A stretch of 39,759 nt of DNA, taken from the IMG/VR virus record IMGVR_UViG_3300038441_001120, positions 1-39,759 of that record, one strand, 5' to 3'. The notes below the pieces were generated by a model. It was not told where the DNA came from and did not search any database. It was given only the letters and a program-made list of their open reading frames with translations. Source of the DNA: a virus. The first letter of the stretch is position 1; the number at the start of each line of letters is the position of its first letter. The position numbers and the translations under genes are program-made. Shown one piece after another: positions 12,193-19,618 of the stretch.

Positions 12193-12423
12193 ATGGAAAC
12201 AGAAAACGAGTCAGATCTATTTACAAAACTAGATCAAGACGTTCAAGACCTTCTAAAAGAGTACCAAGACAAAGGCCTAAACGTTGTAGACCAGTCCTTG
12301 GCTCTTATCCTGAACGCCGTTTGTAGGATGCTTTATTGTGCTCCTACAGAGCTAGAAGGAATTAAGGATATTAACGACATGATCAACCAAGGAATTATGT
12401 TTTACGAAGATACTCACTCATAA
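12193..12423 (+). CDS. Hypothetical helical protein, 76 residues
   Basis: Starts at ATG 12193, directly after the upstream stop, with GAGG before it. Amphipathic helices throughout (LFTKLDQDVQDLLKEYQ, ALILNAVCRMLY). No recognised family. Confidence 0.55.
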   Translation: METENESDLFTKLDQDVQDLLKEYQDKGLNVVDQSLALILNAVCRMLYCAPTELEGIKDINDMINQGIMFYEDTHS

Positions 12424-12498
12424 ACAGAACAGGAAAACAAACCAAAAACCCACTTAATGTCTTGCTGCAACAGGACTTTAAGTCTTAAAAAGGATACT

Positions 12499-12804
12499 AT
12501 GCAAAACTTACAAGCGCTACTTGAGAACGAAAAAGACATCTTGGCTAAAAGAAAGGCCGAGGGTCGAAATGATCTAACGGCCAGACTATTAATTGGCCGA
12601 ATAGAACTAGAAATAACTAGATTAGAAAGGAGAATTCAACATGCCGAAAGGAAAAATGAGCTTAAACATGTACGTTCCAGCAGATTTACACGAAATGCTA
12701 AAGAATTTGTCTCTAGAAACTGGCTTATCTGCTACAAGTATTGTAATTCAATATTTGGAATTCTTACAGGCACAACATCCAAGCAAGAGGAAGGTGTTAA
12801 GTGA
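12499..12804 (+). CDS. Coiled-coil protein overlapping two downstream genes
   Basis: 101 residues from ATG 12499 behind AAGGA. The first half is a clear coiled coil (LENEKDILAKRKAEG, IELEITRLERRIQH). The second half (after about 55) is basic and Cys/Asn-rich and shares its DNA with the RHH gene in the +1 frame. Its stop overlaps the recombinase start (GTGA), which argues that the whole frame is translated. Confidence 0.45.
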   Translation: MQNLQALLENEKDILAKRKAEGRNDLTARLLIGRIELEITRLERRIQHAERKNELKHVRSSRFTRNAKEFVSRNWLICYKYCNSIFGILTGTTSKQEEGVK

Positions 12805-12850
12805 GAAATCAACAACTACATTTAAGCTGGACACAACAAAGCCTAAATAG
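12641..12850 (+). CDS. Ribbon-helix-helix regulator in an overlapping frame
   Basis: 69 residues. MSLNMYVPADLHEMLKNLSL followed by GLSATSIVIQYLEF fits a beta strand, helix, turn, helix RHH fold. AAAGGAG stands before ATG 12641, a stronger site than those of its neighbours. It lies inside the 3' part of the coiled-coil gene and runs 50 bases into the recombinase gene. Likely a repressor of this operon. Confidence 0.6.
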   Translation: MPKGKMSLNMYVPADLHEMLKNLSLETGLSATSIVIQYLEFLQAQHPSKRKVLSEKSTTTFKLDTTKPK

Positions 12851-13700
12851 CTACTTAGCCGTAATTAAGCTGGAGAAGTCACCACAAACTGTATTAGCTT
12901 ATAAATATGACGTAGGTAAATTCCTGGAATATTTGACTGAAAGAAAGGTCAAAAAGGCTTCAGGAATTAAGCCTACACACATAACGGATTATTTAGGACA
13001 TTGCAAGGATCAAGGAAAGTCAGACGCAACGCTAAGTAGGTACTACATGTCCATTAGCTCCTATTGTTCTTTTTTAAGGCGAACAAAGGAAGTTACTTTC
13101 AATTTAATGGAAGACTTAAAGGCTCCAAGGTCAACCCAAAAGCCTCCAAAAGTCCTAACAAAAGAGGAGGTTGAAAGGATGCTTGACCTTCCTGACCTAA
13201 GAACTGAAATGGGTGTAAAAAATAAGGCCATACTGGAGCTGTTCTATAGTTCTGGATTACGTGTTTCTGAAATATGTAATTTAGACCTTGAAGATTTTTT
13301 AGGTGACTCTATTAGAACTACGGGAAAGCGAGGAAAGACACGCACCATTCCCATGACTGATCCTGCTATTAAGGCCATGAAGGCCTATTTAGATGAATAC
13401 CGAAACAAGGAAGACGGGCCTTTATTCCTAACTCATCACGGTCTAAGGCTTAATCGTCAACGAGTTTCGGAGATGGTCGGACAATACGCAAGGCAGATAG
13501 GAATAAAAGGAGTAACGGCCCATACTTTAAGGCATTCCTGTGCTACGCATTTACTGGATGAAGGAGCAGATATAAGGTTTATTCAGGAGGTCTTAGGGCA
13601 TAGTTCGATAGGGAGCACACAAAGGTATACGCACTTGAGTAGTAACAAGATGCAGGATATGTTTAGGCAATTTCATCCTAGAAAAGGACGAGATGAATAA
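12801..13700 (+). CDS. Xer-type tyrosine recombinase
   Basis: 299 residues with the size and layout of XerC/XerD: a SAM-like core-binding domain (5-105) and a catalytic domain. Catalytic residues are Arg154 (SGLRVSEI), Lys176 (TTGKRGKT), His241 and Arg244 (HTLRHSCATH), His267 (LGHSS) and Tyr276 (QRYTHLS). It starts at GTG 12801 in a GTGA overlap with the gene before. Xer enzymes act on 28-bp dif-type sites, either to resolve dimers or, in mobile elements, to integrate at dif. A dif-like site lies 2 kb away. It lacks the arm-binding domain of lambda-type integrases. Confidence 0.9.
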   Translation: MRNQQLHLSWTQQSLNSYLAVIKLEKSPQTVLAYKYDVGKFLEYLTERKVKKASGIKPTHITDYLGHCKDQGKSDATLSRYYMSISSYCSFLRRTKEVTFNLMEDLKAPRSTQKPPKVLTKEEVERMLDLPDLRTEMGVKNKAILELFYSSGLRVSEICNLDLEDFLGDSIRTTGKRGKTRTIPMTDPAIKAMKAYLDEYRNKEDGPLFLTHHGLRLNRQRVSEMVGQYARQIGIKGVTAHTLRHSCATHLLDEGADIRFIQEVLGHSSIGSTQRYTHLSSNKMQDMFRQFHPRKGRDE

Positions 13701-14019
13701 ATTAACGCTTGAAGAACGCAAAACTATAAAAAAACTTGTTGACAAAGGCTATACTTTATCAGAGTGTGCAAAGTTAATTGGGCGAAGAAAGAAAACAATC
13801 GTAAAAGAATTTGGTAGATTCCAAGGAAGGATTTACGACCCTGTGCAGGCTCAAAAAGAAGCTGATAAGAGGTTGGTAGACAAAAATAAAGCTGTTTCAA
13901 AGACGTTAAAAGAAAAGGACCTTTCAAACCCCTACAAGTCTCTTTTGGTGCGAATTGAATCCTTGGAGATGCAGATAGAAATTTTAAAAGATGTAATTAA
14001 GGAAATGAAGAAATGTTAA
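13693..14019 (+). CDS. IS30-type HTH protein with coiled-coil tail
   Basis: 108 residues. MNKLTLEERKTIKKLVDKGY, then LIGRRKKTIVKEFGRF and YDPVQAQKEADKR match the N-terminal HTH of IS30-family transposases (L-T-x-E-E-R, G-R-x-x-x-T-I-x-x-E), but no DDE domain follows. Instead there is a coiled coil (ESLEMQIEILKDVIKEMKK). Probably a DNA-binding accessory of the coupled ParB-fold protein, since the two overlap by 7 bases. It also overlaps the recombinase by 8. Confidence 0.6.
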   Translation: MNKLTLEERKTIKKLVDKGYTLSECAKLIGRRKKTIVKEFGRFQGRIYDPVQAQKEADKRLVDKNKAVSKTLKEKDLSNPYKSLLVRIESLEMQIEILKDVIKEMKKC

Positions 14020-14747
14020 GTACGAAAAAATACGATCAATTTAAATTCCGTGATGATAATAGAGATCAAGGAATCGACAAGAAACATCTACAACGTCTAA
14101 TTGAATCCATTAAGTCCCAAAACTTACTGGAGTTCAGGCCGATTGTTGTTAATGAATCTATGGAGGTTATTGACGGTCAACATAGGCTTACAGCAGCCAA
14201 GGAATTAGGGGTCCCTATCTACTATCAGGTAAAAAAAGATTTCCAACCTCAAGATATAATACAAATGAACATTTCTAAATCTTGGGGGATGATGGATTAC
14301 CTTAATTTTTATTGCAAACAAGGGAGCGAGTCTTATTTATCCTTGAAAAGTTTTATAGACACTCATGGCATAAACCTACGAATTGCATTAAGCCTTTGTG
14401 CATCTAGAACAGAAAAGGTTTTTAATATATTTCGGGAAGGTAAATTTGTTTTTAACCATGAATCAGCATCCCAAGATATAGGAATTTGTTGGGAGACCAT
14501 AGAGTTTGTAAAAAAAGCCAATGGAGCAAGCCTTTACACGGAGTCTAGCAGGTTTTGGAAAGCTTTAATCCTCCTTTTTCAACATCCAGAATTTTGCGTT
14601 GATACCTGGTTTAGCAAGGTCTCGAAGTTAGCGTGTAGGTTCGGAGCTCGCGCGTCAGGTAAGGAGTACGTTAAGATGGTTCAAGATATTTATAACTATC
14701 AAAATCCACGAAAGATAAAGCTTACTGGACTCCTCTGGGAAGAATAG
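14013..14747 (+). CDS. ParB/sulfiredoxin-fold protein
   Basis: 244 residues. The first 75 show the ParB-N pattern: FRDDNRDQGIDKKHLQRLIE, FRPIVVNES and then VIDGQHRLTAAKELG (the box with the nucleotide-binding Arg). The rest is helical (about 85-235) and has no clear ParB HTH. Such proteins range from CTP-dependent partition factors to DNases and regulators. It is not next to parA. It closes the rightward operon, followed by a terminator. Confidence 0.65.
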   Translation: MLSTKKYDQFKFRDDNRDQGIDKKHLQRLIESIKSQNLLEFRPIVVNESMEVIDGQHRLTAAKELGVPIYYQVKKDFQPQDIIQMNISKSWGMMDYLNFYCKQGSESYLSLKSFIDTHGINLRIALSLCASRTEKVFNIFREGKFVFNHESASQDIGICWETIEFVKKANGASLYTESSRFWKALILLFQHPEFCVDTWFSKVSKLACRFGARASGKEYVKMVQDIYNYQNPRKIKLTGLLWEE

Positions 14748-14790
14748 CCTAATGAGGGGTGGAACAAAAGCGGAACAAAATCGACGGTAC

Positions 14791-14816
14791 CTAATCACAA
14801 AAAGATTAGTTTTTTT
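14791..14816 (+). terminator. Rho-independent terminator of the recombinase operon
   Basis: CTAATC (14791-14796) pairs with GATTAG (14804-14809), and seven T follow. It lies 44 bases after the ParB-fold stop. Just before it a tandem GGAACAAAA occurs twice (14761 and 14772). Confidence 0.8.
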
Positions 14817-15020
14817 GTGAATATTCCTATAGATATTAGAAAAAAGCCAAAAAGTGTCTGGTCAAATACAAAATCATAAAAAGGATTATCATGTCCCTTA
14901 GAAAAATCCAGTTAGCAATGTTCTTTTTGTTGTAAATATTGATGCAAGTTACGATCAGGACAAGGAACATGGATTTTATGAAGATCATGATAGGCCTTAA
15001 AAGATTTTACTAAATTTTTA

Positions 15021-15056
15021 AACGTCCGGAAATCTCGCCAAAGATTTTCGGATGTT
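15021..15056 (+). other. 15-bp RNA stem-loop at the convergence of two operons
   Basis: AACGTCCGGAAATCT (15021-15035) pairs completely with AGATTTTCGGATGTT (15042-15056) if two G-U pairs are allowed, so the stem is continuous only in the plus-strand RNA. The 257 bases from 14817 to 15073 hold no clear gene. Two tiny frames with good binding sites (14 residues at 14891, 13 at about 14972) are noted but not called. A second barrier to read-through is the simplest role. Confidence 0.45.
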
Positions 15057-15073
15057 GCATTTTAGGCCAAGGT

Positions 15074-15274
15074 CTAATCTTGGCTTATTTCCTTTATTCC
15101 ATCCATAATCGTACAAACAAGGTCCTGAAGGCCGTCAATGCTGGCCGACAAATGGGATATACGGTCTTTAATGCAGGGACTGTTAAACACCACAGACTCC
15201 TTACAGTCGTCAATCACGTCTATTAAGTCCCTAGCTACGGCCAAATAAGCCATGAGTTTTCCGTCAATATGCAT
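15074..15274 (-). CDS. Hypothetical helical protein, 66 residues
   Basis: Helical throughout (LMAYLAVARDLIDVIDDCKE, LSASIDGLQDLVCTIMDG). It ends the leftward replication operon. AAGG precedes ATG 15274. No family recognised. Confidence 0.5.
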   Translation of the reverse strand: MHIDGKLMAYLAVARDLIDVIDDCKESVVFNSPCIKDRISHLSASIDGLQDLVCTIMDGIKEISQD

Positions 15275-15275
15275 G

Positions 15276-15518
15276 CTAAACCTTGTAGAATATTTTAAAT
15301 TTATCGACTAATTCCTTTTCAGTCTTACAAAAGGTCTTATCGCAAGTCTTGTCTTGGCACGAAATGGTTATGTCAAATCCCGAATCTTCTTTGAACGTTA
15401 TTATAGGCTCTTTTTGAATCCAGCAAGGACAAGATTCTTTATTCTCCTCCGCTATCTCCTTCATCTTCCAACGCCAATACATAGAAACGCCATAACCAGA
15501 TCCATCAAATGGCTGCAT
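15276..15518 (-). CDS. Cys-rich small protein, possible zinc ribbon
   Basis: About 80 residues from ATG 15518 behind a strong AAGGAGG. CPCW and then CQDKTCDKTFC give four or more Cys in a zinc-ribbon-like spacing, ending with LVDKFKIFYKV. Layout recalls the Lar-like protein at 3013-3312 but similarity is weak. It overlaps the RusA gene by 14 bases. Confidence 0.5.
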   Translation of the reverse strand: MQPFDGSGYGVSMYWRWKMKEIAEENKESCPCWIQKEPIITFKEDSGFDITISCQDKTCDKTFCKTEKELVDKFKIFYKV

Positions 15519-15999
15519 CAATATCCTCCTTAATAAAGTCTATTTGTTCTTGTAAGGTCTCAAGGATTTCTTTAAAGTTCGGTTGGCCTAAAGGGAGCTC
15601 CTTAACGTACAGTAAAGTCCTTCCTTCCTTGTCGGCCGTGTAATGTTTACTCCGGAGCATCCACACTATTCTCCTGTCGTCGTCCCAAATAAGACCTGTT
15701 AATGCATCGTTAAGGAATTTCTCAAGATTATCGGCATCTGGAAGTTCGGCATGCGGTAAAAAGTTTCTAAGTTCCCTTTTTGGCCTAGAAAGTGTCTTAG
15801 GAGCTGGTAATAGATGATGCGCGACTACCAGTAAAGGGCCTGTAAGCAAAGGGACTGGAGCGTCTCCTAGGCCTTTCTTGACCCATTCACGAACTTCCTT
15901 CATTCCTTTTGCGGATGGGTTGTAAAAACTCGACCTTCCCATCCGTACTGACCCTTTCGGCCTCGGAGTGAACGGGATTGTTACTTTGTAGCTTGACAT
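15505..15999 (-). CDS. rusA: RusA-type Holliday junction resolvase
   Basis: 164 residues. The RusA signature is present: PDADNLEKFLNDALTGLIWD followed by DDRRIV, containing the catalytic Asp residues, then SKHYTADKEGRTLLYV. The N-terminus FTPRPKGSVRMGRSSFYNP is typical of the family. RusA cuts four-way junctions symmetrically and would resolve recombination intermediates made by the ERF protein before packaging. The C-terminal helix (120-164) is longer than usual. GGGAAG lies before ATG 15999. The first 113 bases overlap the upstream gene. Confidence 0.85.
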   Translation of the reverse strand: MSSYKVTIPFTPRPKGSVRMGRSSFYNPSAKGMKEVREWVKKGLGDAPVPLLTGPLLVVAHHLLPAPKTLSRPKRELRNFLPHAELPDADNLEKFLNDALTGLIWDDDRRIVWMLRSKHYTADKEGRTLLYVKELPLGQPNFKEILETLQEQIDFIKEDIDAAI

Positions 16000-16444
16000 A
16001 TTCTTCCCATCGCATGAATTTAAATACTGTTCTTGGATTGTCGCTATAGAACTTTACAGCGTCTATTTTGACCACCTGACGATAGGAATTAATAAGGACG
16101 TGATGGAGCATTTCTAAAAAAGACAAAAGGTAGTCGCAAAGCTCATATGACTTAGTCGCCGGAGTCTTTCCCTTAAGAGCGTTAGCAGACGACACCGAAG
16201 ATTCCGGAGGACTTACATAGAACTTTACGACCACAACAACAGGTGTATTAGTATTGTAGAAAGACCTGAAATGGCACTTTAACAACGACTTCCACTTTGC
16301 GTTTCGGTAGAACTGGACTGACCTTGTGTTGGAGGCTATTGAGTACTTTATTGAGTAGATCATAGGCTCACCAGGAAGGACCATTTCACCGTTAACGATG
16401 GTCTTAAGGAGTTTGCTTTGGTTTATTATCCTTTTAAGACTCAC
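15887..16444 (-). CDS. RusA-like protein without the catalytic Asp box
   Basis: 185 residues starting at GTG 16444. From about 70 the order follows RusA: VVVVVKFYVSPPES, a long helix (YELCDYLLSFLEMLHHVLIN) where RusA has K-P-D-x-D-N-L-x-K, then VVKIDAVKFYSDNPRTVFKF. The Asp residues of the signature are replaced. It may be an inactive structural partner of the RusA just downstream, or an unrelated protein of similar fold. The last 37 codons overlap rusA in another frame. Confidence 0.4.
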   Translation of the reverse strand: MSLKRIINQSKLLKTIVNGEMVLPGEPMIYSIKYSIASNTRSVQFYRNAKWKSLLKCHFRSFYNTNTPVVVVVKFYVSPPESSVSSANALKGKTPATKSYELCDYLLSFLEMLHHVLINSYRQVVKIDAVKFYSDNPRTVFKFMRWEEYVKLQSNNPVHSEAERVSTDGKVEFLQPIRKRNEGSS

Positions 16445-16520
16445 GAAACCTCACAAACTTCATAAGAAAAAAGACGGATAAAATATTAAAGATTATCCAT
16501 GTACTAACTAGGGACTTCAT
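16434..16520 (-). CDS. 28-residue membrane peptide
   Basis: ATG 16520 overlaps the stop of the preceding gene (ATGA) and GGAG stands 6 bases upstream. One hydrophobic helix (WIIFNILSVFFLMKFV) and a basic end. Its stop overlaps the GTG start of the next gene. The double coupling is the reason for calling it; function unknown. Confidence 0.42.
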   Translation of the reverse strand: MKSLVSTWIIFNILSVFFLMKFVRFRES

Positions 16521-16744
16521 TTAATCTCCACGGCACAGGTAATGATCTCATCGGCTATTAAGGTTATTTCTTCAGAATAGGTGTCCTTGAACTTCTTATA
16601 GACCTCATCCGCAGCAACGTCAAAGGCCAGTTCGCATACGGTCATCCAGGAATCAATAACCTTATCACCAACCAAAGGGTGCTTCAGCCTGTACTTGATT
16701 TTGGGCTGTGTTAAATGGACTGCTGAAATTGTTTGGCTGCTCAT
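16517..16744 (-). CDS. Hypothetical protein, 75 residues
   Basis: AGGGAAT precedes ATG 16744. Beta-rich start (KIKYRLKHPLVGDKVIDSW) and a helical end (FDVAADEVYKKFKDTYSEE). It shares 80 bases with the gene upstream in another frame. No family recognised. Confidence 0.5.
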   Translation of the reverse strand: MSSQTISAVHLTQPKIKYRLKHPLVGDKVIDSWMTVCELAFDVAADEVYKKFKDTYSEEITLIADEIITCAVEIK

Positions 16745-17033
16745 TGGATTCCCTGGATTTGTTTTGTAAAGCTTGTAAGACTGTTATTTGAAGGTTATCG
16801 GCATAGGCTCTATTCATATATTTCGTGTAGGCAAAGTACTTGGGCTTAACTCCTTCGCCTTGTGGGACCATTTTCTGTGCAAAAGTCCACCACTGACGAT
16901 CTCCAGAGACAAAATACTGACAATCTGTGTACTGGCGGTCAGCTCCTTCTTTGTCGTAAATACATAGGGTAAAAAAGGCCTTTAGAGGACCAGGTTTTTT
17001 CATTTCTCGATATTGTCCAATTTCTATTTTCAT
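16665..17033 (-). CDS. Hypothetical replication-region protein, 122 residues
   Basis: A beta-rich core (PLKAFFTLCIYD, YTDCQYFVSGDRQWWTFAQK, PKYFAYTKYMNRAYADNLQI) and a disordered Asn/Gln tail ending in EAPFGW. A compact beta domain plus an acidic-aromatic tail recalls single-stranded-DNA-binding proteins, and the position between helicase and resolvase fits. The core also has a faint SpoVG look. Neither is certain. Confidence 0.45.
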   Translation of the reverse strand: MKIEIGQYREMKKPGPLKAFFTLCIYDKEGADRQYTDCQYFVSGDRQWWTFAQKMVPQGEGVKPKYFAYTKYMNRAYADNLQITVLQALQNKSRESNEQPNNFSSPFNTAQNQVQAEAPFGW

Positions 17034-17045
17034 ATATTCCTTTAG

Positions 17046-17309
17046 TTATCGGGTTGATCCTTTTATTCTTACTACGATTTCACGGTCACTCATTATCCTG
17101 CGTATGATTTTGATTTTTTCCCAAGGCTTTAACCTGATCATAATCTTTGTTATTTCAGGCCTTATAAACTCATTAATTTCCTCGGTAGTCAGACATTCCT
17201 TACAGACCATTGGAAGTTCGCTATCAACAAGAAATTCAATTCGTTCTTTCTCAGCCTCACAACGCTCACAGGTCAAAATCTCCGGATATATATGTTTCCT
17301 AAATACCAT
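17046..17309 (-). CDS. Zinc-ribbon protein, 87 residues
   Basis: From ATG 17309 behind GGAG. ILTCERCEAEKERI and LPMVCKECLTTEEI provide two CxxC pairs about 20 residues apart, a likely zinc site. A basic C-terminal half (RLKPWEKIKIIRRIM) could bind nucleic acid. It overlaps the helicase gene by 11 bases. Confidence 0.55.
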   Translation of the reverse strand: MVFRKHIYPEILTCERCEAEKERIEFLVDSELPMVCKECLTTEEINEFIRPEITKIMIRLKPWEKIKIIRRIMSDREIVVRIKGSTR

Positions 17310-18192
17310 TATTAAACTCCAAATATCCATCCCAGCCAGGTTGATAAAATAAATAGGTCGTTCCTTCTATCCCGAACATCCTGTTTTTGGCCACACGGAT
17401 CTTAACCTTGTTTGGGTCTGCTTGTGGATCTGTTCGGGCACAGCGATGCAGGACTATAACGTTGTCGGCATATTGTTTAATGGACGATGAGCCTTTTAAG
17501 GAGTGAATTCCGACCTCTTCGTTCGAGGTTCCGGATTGTCTTGGATGGCAAATCAATAGGAAATGCATAGACAAGGAGAAAGCTAATTCATGCAGACGTT
17601 TTACGGTCTCATCAATAGCCTCATGTAGTTTTTCTTTCTTGGAATTAACCAGGTAATCAAGATGGTCAAGCATCACAACTTCAATACCAAGTTCCTTAGC
17701 CTTAACAAGTTGTTTGCCTAGGGTCTCGATGTCAGTACCGATCGTGTTTGGGTTTATAAAGACCTTATAACGCGATCCCCACTCGTCGAACTGTTCGTTT
17801 TCATGGTCCGAGAAGTTTTGCATCTTCATAGGCCGACGAAGGACAATTGAGGCCAGTTTCCTCATGGTCGTTTCAGGCCGCATTTCCCAGGAGTTAACCC
17901 ACACCGGAACACCTTGCATGGCGCAGTTGACCATTAGTTGGGTGCAGAAGGTCGTTTTTCCAGCTCCAGTATCGGCCGTGATGACCGTAACTTCACCAGG
18001 TCTTAAGCCTTGTAGGTACTTATCTAGGCATTTCCATCCGGTTGAATAGCCTTTTGCAATTTCATCCCGAAAATGTCTTGGAAGATCTGCAATAGGCGTT
18101 AAACAATCCGGGCCTGGTCCAAAATGAATCCATGGCATGAAGTCATTTAAGGCATCCGATTTAGTGCCAGAAGGTGTTCGTTGTTCTTCCAC
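17299..18192 (-). CDS. DnaB-like replicative helicase, RecA-core only
   Basis: 297 residues. Walker A ADTGAGKTT (73-81), Walker B VVMLDHLDYL (172-181), LLICHPRQ (212-219) and the arginine-finger-type RVAKNRMFG (266-274) are the conserved elements of DnaB/gp4/Twinkle C-terminal domains. The N-terminal collar of DnaB is missing; only about 45 residues precede the linker. It would unwind the fork as a hexamer, loaded by the DnaC-like protein. Starts at GTG 18192 with GAGGA upstream and overlaps the gene before by 46 bases. Confidence 0.82.
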   Translation of the reverse strand: MEEQRTPSGTKSDALNDFMPWIHFGPGPDCLTPIADLPRHFRDEIAKGYSTGWKCLDKYLQGLRPGEVTVITADTGAGKTTFCTQLMVNCAMQGVPVWVNSWEMRPETTMRKLASIVLRRPMKMQNFSDHENEQFDEWGSRYKVFINPNTIGTDIETLGKQLVKAKELGIEVVMLDHLDYLVNSKKEKLHEAIDETVKRLHELAFSLSMHFLLICHPRQSGTSNEEVGIHSLKGSSSIKQYADNVIVLHRCARTDPQADPNKVKIRVAKNRMFGIEGTTYLFYQPGWDGYLEFNNGI

Positions 18193-18512
18193 AGTTCCTC
18201 AAGATAATCAAGGAAGACTGGATTGAGAAAAGTTTCATTCTGAGCTGGAGTAAAATCATCTGGCATGTTAGAATGGGACAGTTGATTAACAGACGGTTTC
18301 GCATTATCAAGCCAATGGAGAATAAAAGCTATGTTGCCTACACGTTTTTTTCCCTTGGGCGATGAAAGCCAGAAGACCATCTTGTTAAGTTCTTTGTCCA
18401 CATCTACACCTTTGTATGTTTCCTTAAGTCGTTTAATATCAACGTCTTTAAGGTTGCAAAAGGTGTTGTCCTCATGATTGAAATAGACAGATGTGCGCTT
18501 ATCCTTAGCCAA
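18147..18512 (-). CDS. Helicase-associated replication protein, 121 residues
   Basis: Immediately upstream of the helicase and overlapping it. VDVDKELNKMVFWLSSPKGK followed by GNIAFILHWLDNA has the D-x-x-x-E-L-x-K-M-x-x-W...WL-x-x-A pattern seen at the C-termini of phage replisome proteins, a DNA- or partner-binding helix pair. The first codon appears to be TTG 18512 after AAAGG. Role inferred from position. Confidence 0.5.
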   Translation of the reverse strand: MAKDKRTSVYFNHEDNTFCNLKDVDIKRLKETYKGVDVDKELNKMVFWLSSPKGKKRVGNIAFILHWLDNAKPSVNQLSHSNMPDDFTPAQNETFLNPVFLDYLEELWKNNEHLLALNRMP

Positions 18513-18673
18513 GTCATAACCTTTTTTGTTGCTTGGGATAATACACTTCTGGTAGTGTGATATTGTAAGTTACCAACTAGGGATTGCAGTCCCGACCATT
18601 GCGTAGTATCCAGGGAAGGCTTTTAGCGGAGCTTTCCCTTTTTCTTTTTGCTAACGTAGCGTAATTTTACTTA
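18513..18673 (+). ncRNA. Possible plus-strand small RNA ending at an orphan terminator
   Basis: Between two leftward genes there is a strong terminator that works only rightward (18613-18649). GATAAT near 18537 could be a -10 for a transcript of about 100 bases, with an inner hairpin GGGA-TTGCAG-TCCC near 18581-18594. There is no reading frame. A regulatory or antisense RNA would explain it; read-through control of unannotated rightward transcription is the alternative. Confidence 0.3.
18613..18649 (+). terminator. Rho-independent terminator, rightward
   Basis: GGGAAGGCT (18613-18621) pairs with AGCTTTCCC (18630-18638) with one G-U, followed by TTTTTCTTTTT. On the other strand there is no T tract, so it acts on plus-strand transcripts although the flanking genes run leftward. 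Confidence 0.75.
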
Positions 18674-18916
18674 TCATTCAAGTCTTTTGTTTAATCGGGC
18701 ATTGATGTGTGCTCTGCTCCTACGAAAACTCTCTCTCATCCGTTCATTATCATTATAAACAAAGTCGCAAGCTCCACGAACTAAATCTAACATATGAACT
18801 TGCGTGCCCGTAGTAAATGTTTCTAACGCAGCAATTTCCCGCATTTTATTGTACATGTCGTCTTCGAAACGTACAGAGACCACATGACTATTCTCAAATT
18901 TCTTTTTTCTAGACAT
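18674..18916 (-). CDS. CopG/Arc-type ribbon-helix-helix regulator
   Basis: 80 residues. HVVSVRFEDDMYNKMREIAA followed by LDLVRGACDFVYNDNE gives a strand and two helices; the N-terminus is very basic (MSRKKKF). It faces the rightward nuclease-ERF operon across 138 bases and is a natural candidate for its repressor. Confidence 0.6.
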   Translation of the reverse strand: MSRKKKFENSHVVSVRFEDDMYNKMREIAALETFTTGTQVHMLDLVRGACDFVYNDNERMRESFRRSRAHINARLNKRLE

Positions 18917-19054
18917 ATTACACCTCAGGATTATTACGATAAATTTTTGGACTTATAGAATCAAGAAGGATATTGCTTATGTACACGGAATCTGTTAAGT
19001 TAAAAATTTAATTACATTGTTTTTTTGACACATATTAACAACAACGGAGTTATA

Positions 19055-19618
19055 TTGACAACACCGAGAGTAACAGAAATTCTTAAATACTTCACTAGTT
19101 ATGACCAAGTACCAAAAGATATTCTCGAAAAAGCCGCATCCAGAGGCACAACAGTCCATTCAATATGCGCTGGAATAGCCAAAGGAGCCTGGATTCCTGA
19201 AGGCATGATACAAGAGGACTTACAAGGATATATCAAGTCCTTTAATTTATGGGCCAAGGCTCAGGTCAGGGAGTTTGTTATAATTGAGGAGCGTTATAGC
19301 CATACAGACCTTAACTACAACGGCCAACTGGACTTTGTTGTGACTGGAACTGATGGAGAAACCTATCTAGTGGACTTAAAGACATCAGCAAAACCTCAAA
19401 AGACTTATTCCCTTCAAATGGCAGCCTACAACGAACTCCTTTTAAACCATGGCGTCAAGGTTAAAGGTGCTATGCTGGTCTACCTAAACAAAACCGGAGA
19501 ATTCCCGAACATCGACTATATTGAGGACTTTGAAGATCATTTTGTGACCTTTAAATGCGCCTTGGTTTGCTGGAAATACTTTAACAAAGGAAAAAAGAAT
19601 GGCCGAAAAGCAGCTTAA
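19055..19618 (+). CDS. PD-(D/E)XK nuclease (RecB/exonuclease-like)
   Basis: About 187 residues. Core motifs are NGQLDFVV (Asp), TYLVDLKTS (D-x-K) and LQMAAYNELL (the Q-x-x-x-Y helix of RecB-type nucleases). Likely the 5'-3' exonuclease that resects DNA for the ERF annealing protein, whose gene overlaps it. TTG 19055 is preferred as start because GGAG lies five bases before it; the open frame extends further up, to 19025, without a binding site. Confidence 0.75.
   Translation: MTTPRVTEILKYFTSYDQVPKDILEKAASRGTTVHSICAGIAKGAWIPEGMIQEDLQGYIKSFNLWAKAQVREFVIIEERYSHTDLNYNGQLDFVVTGTDGETYLVDLKTSAKPQKTYSLQMAAYNELLLNHGVKVKGAMLVYLNKTGEFPNIDYIEDFEDHFVTFKCALVCWKYFNKGKKNGRKAA

Noticed and set aside
13693-14019. 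Insertion sequence (IS30 family)
   Set aside because: Only the HTH resembles IS30; there is no DDE domain and no terminal inverted repeats, and the gene is translationally coupled to its neighbours.
14891-15010. Two tiny frames (14 and 13 residues) with good binding sites
   Set aside because: Too short to separate from chance; kept as a note in the region entry only.
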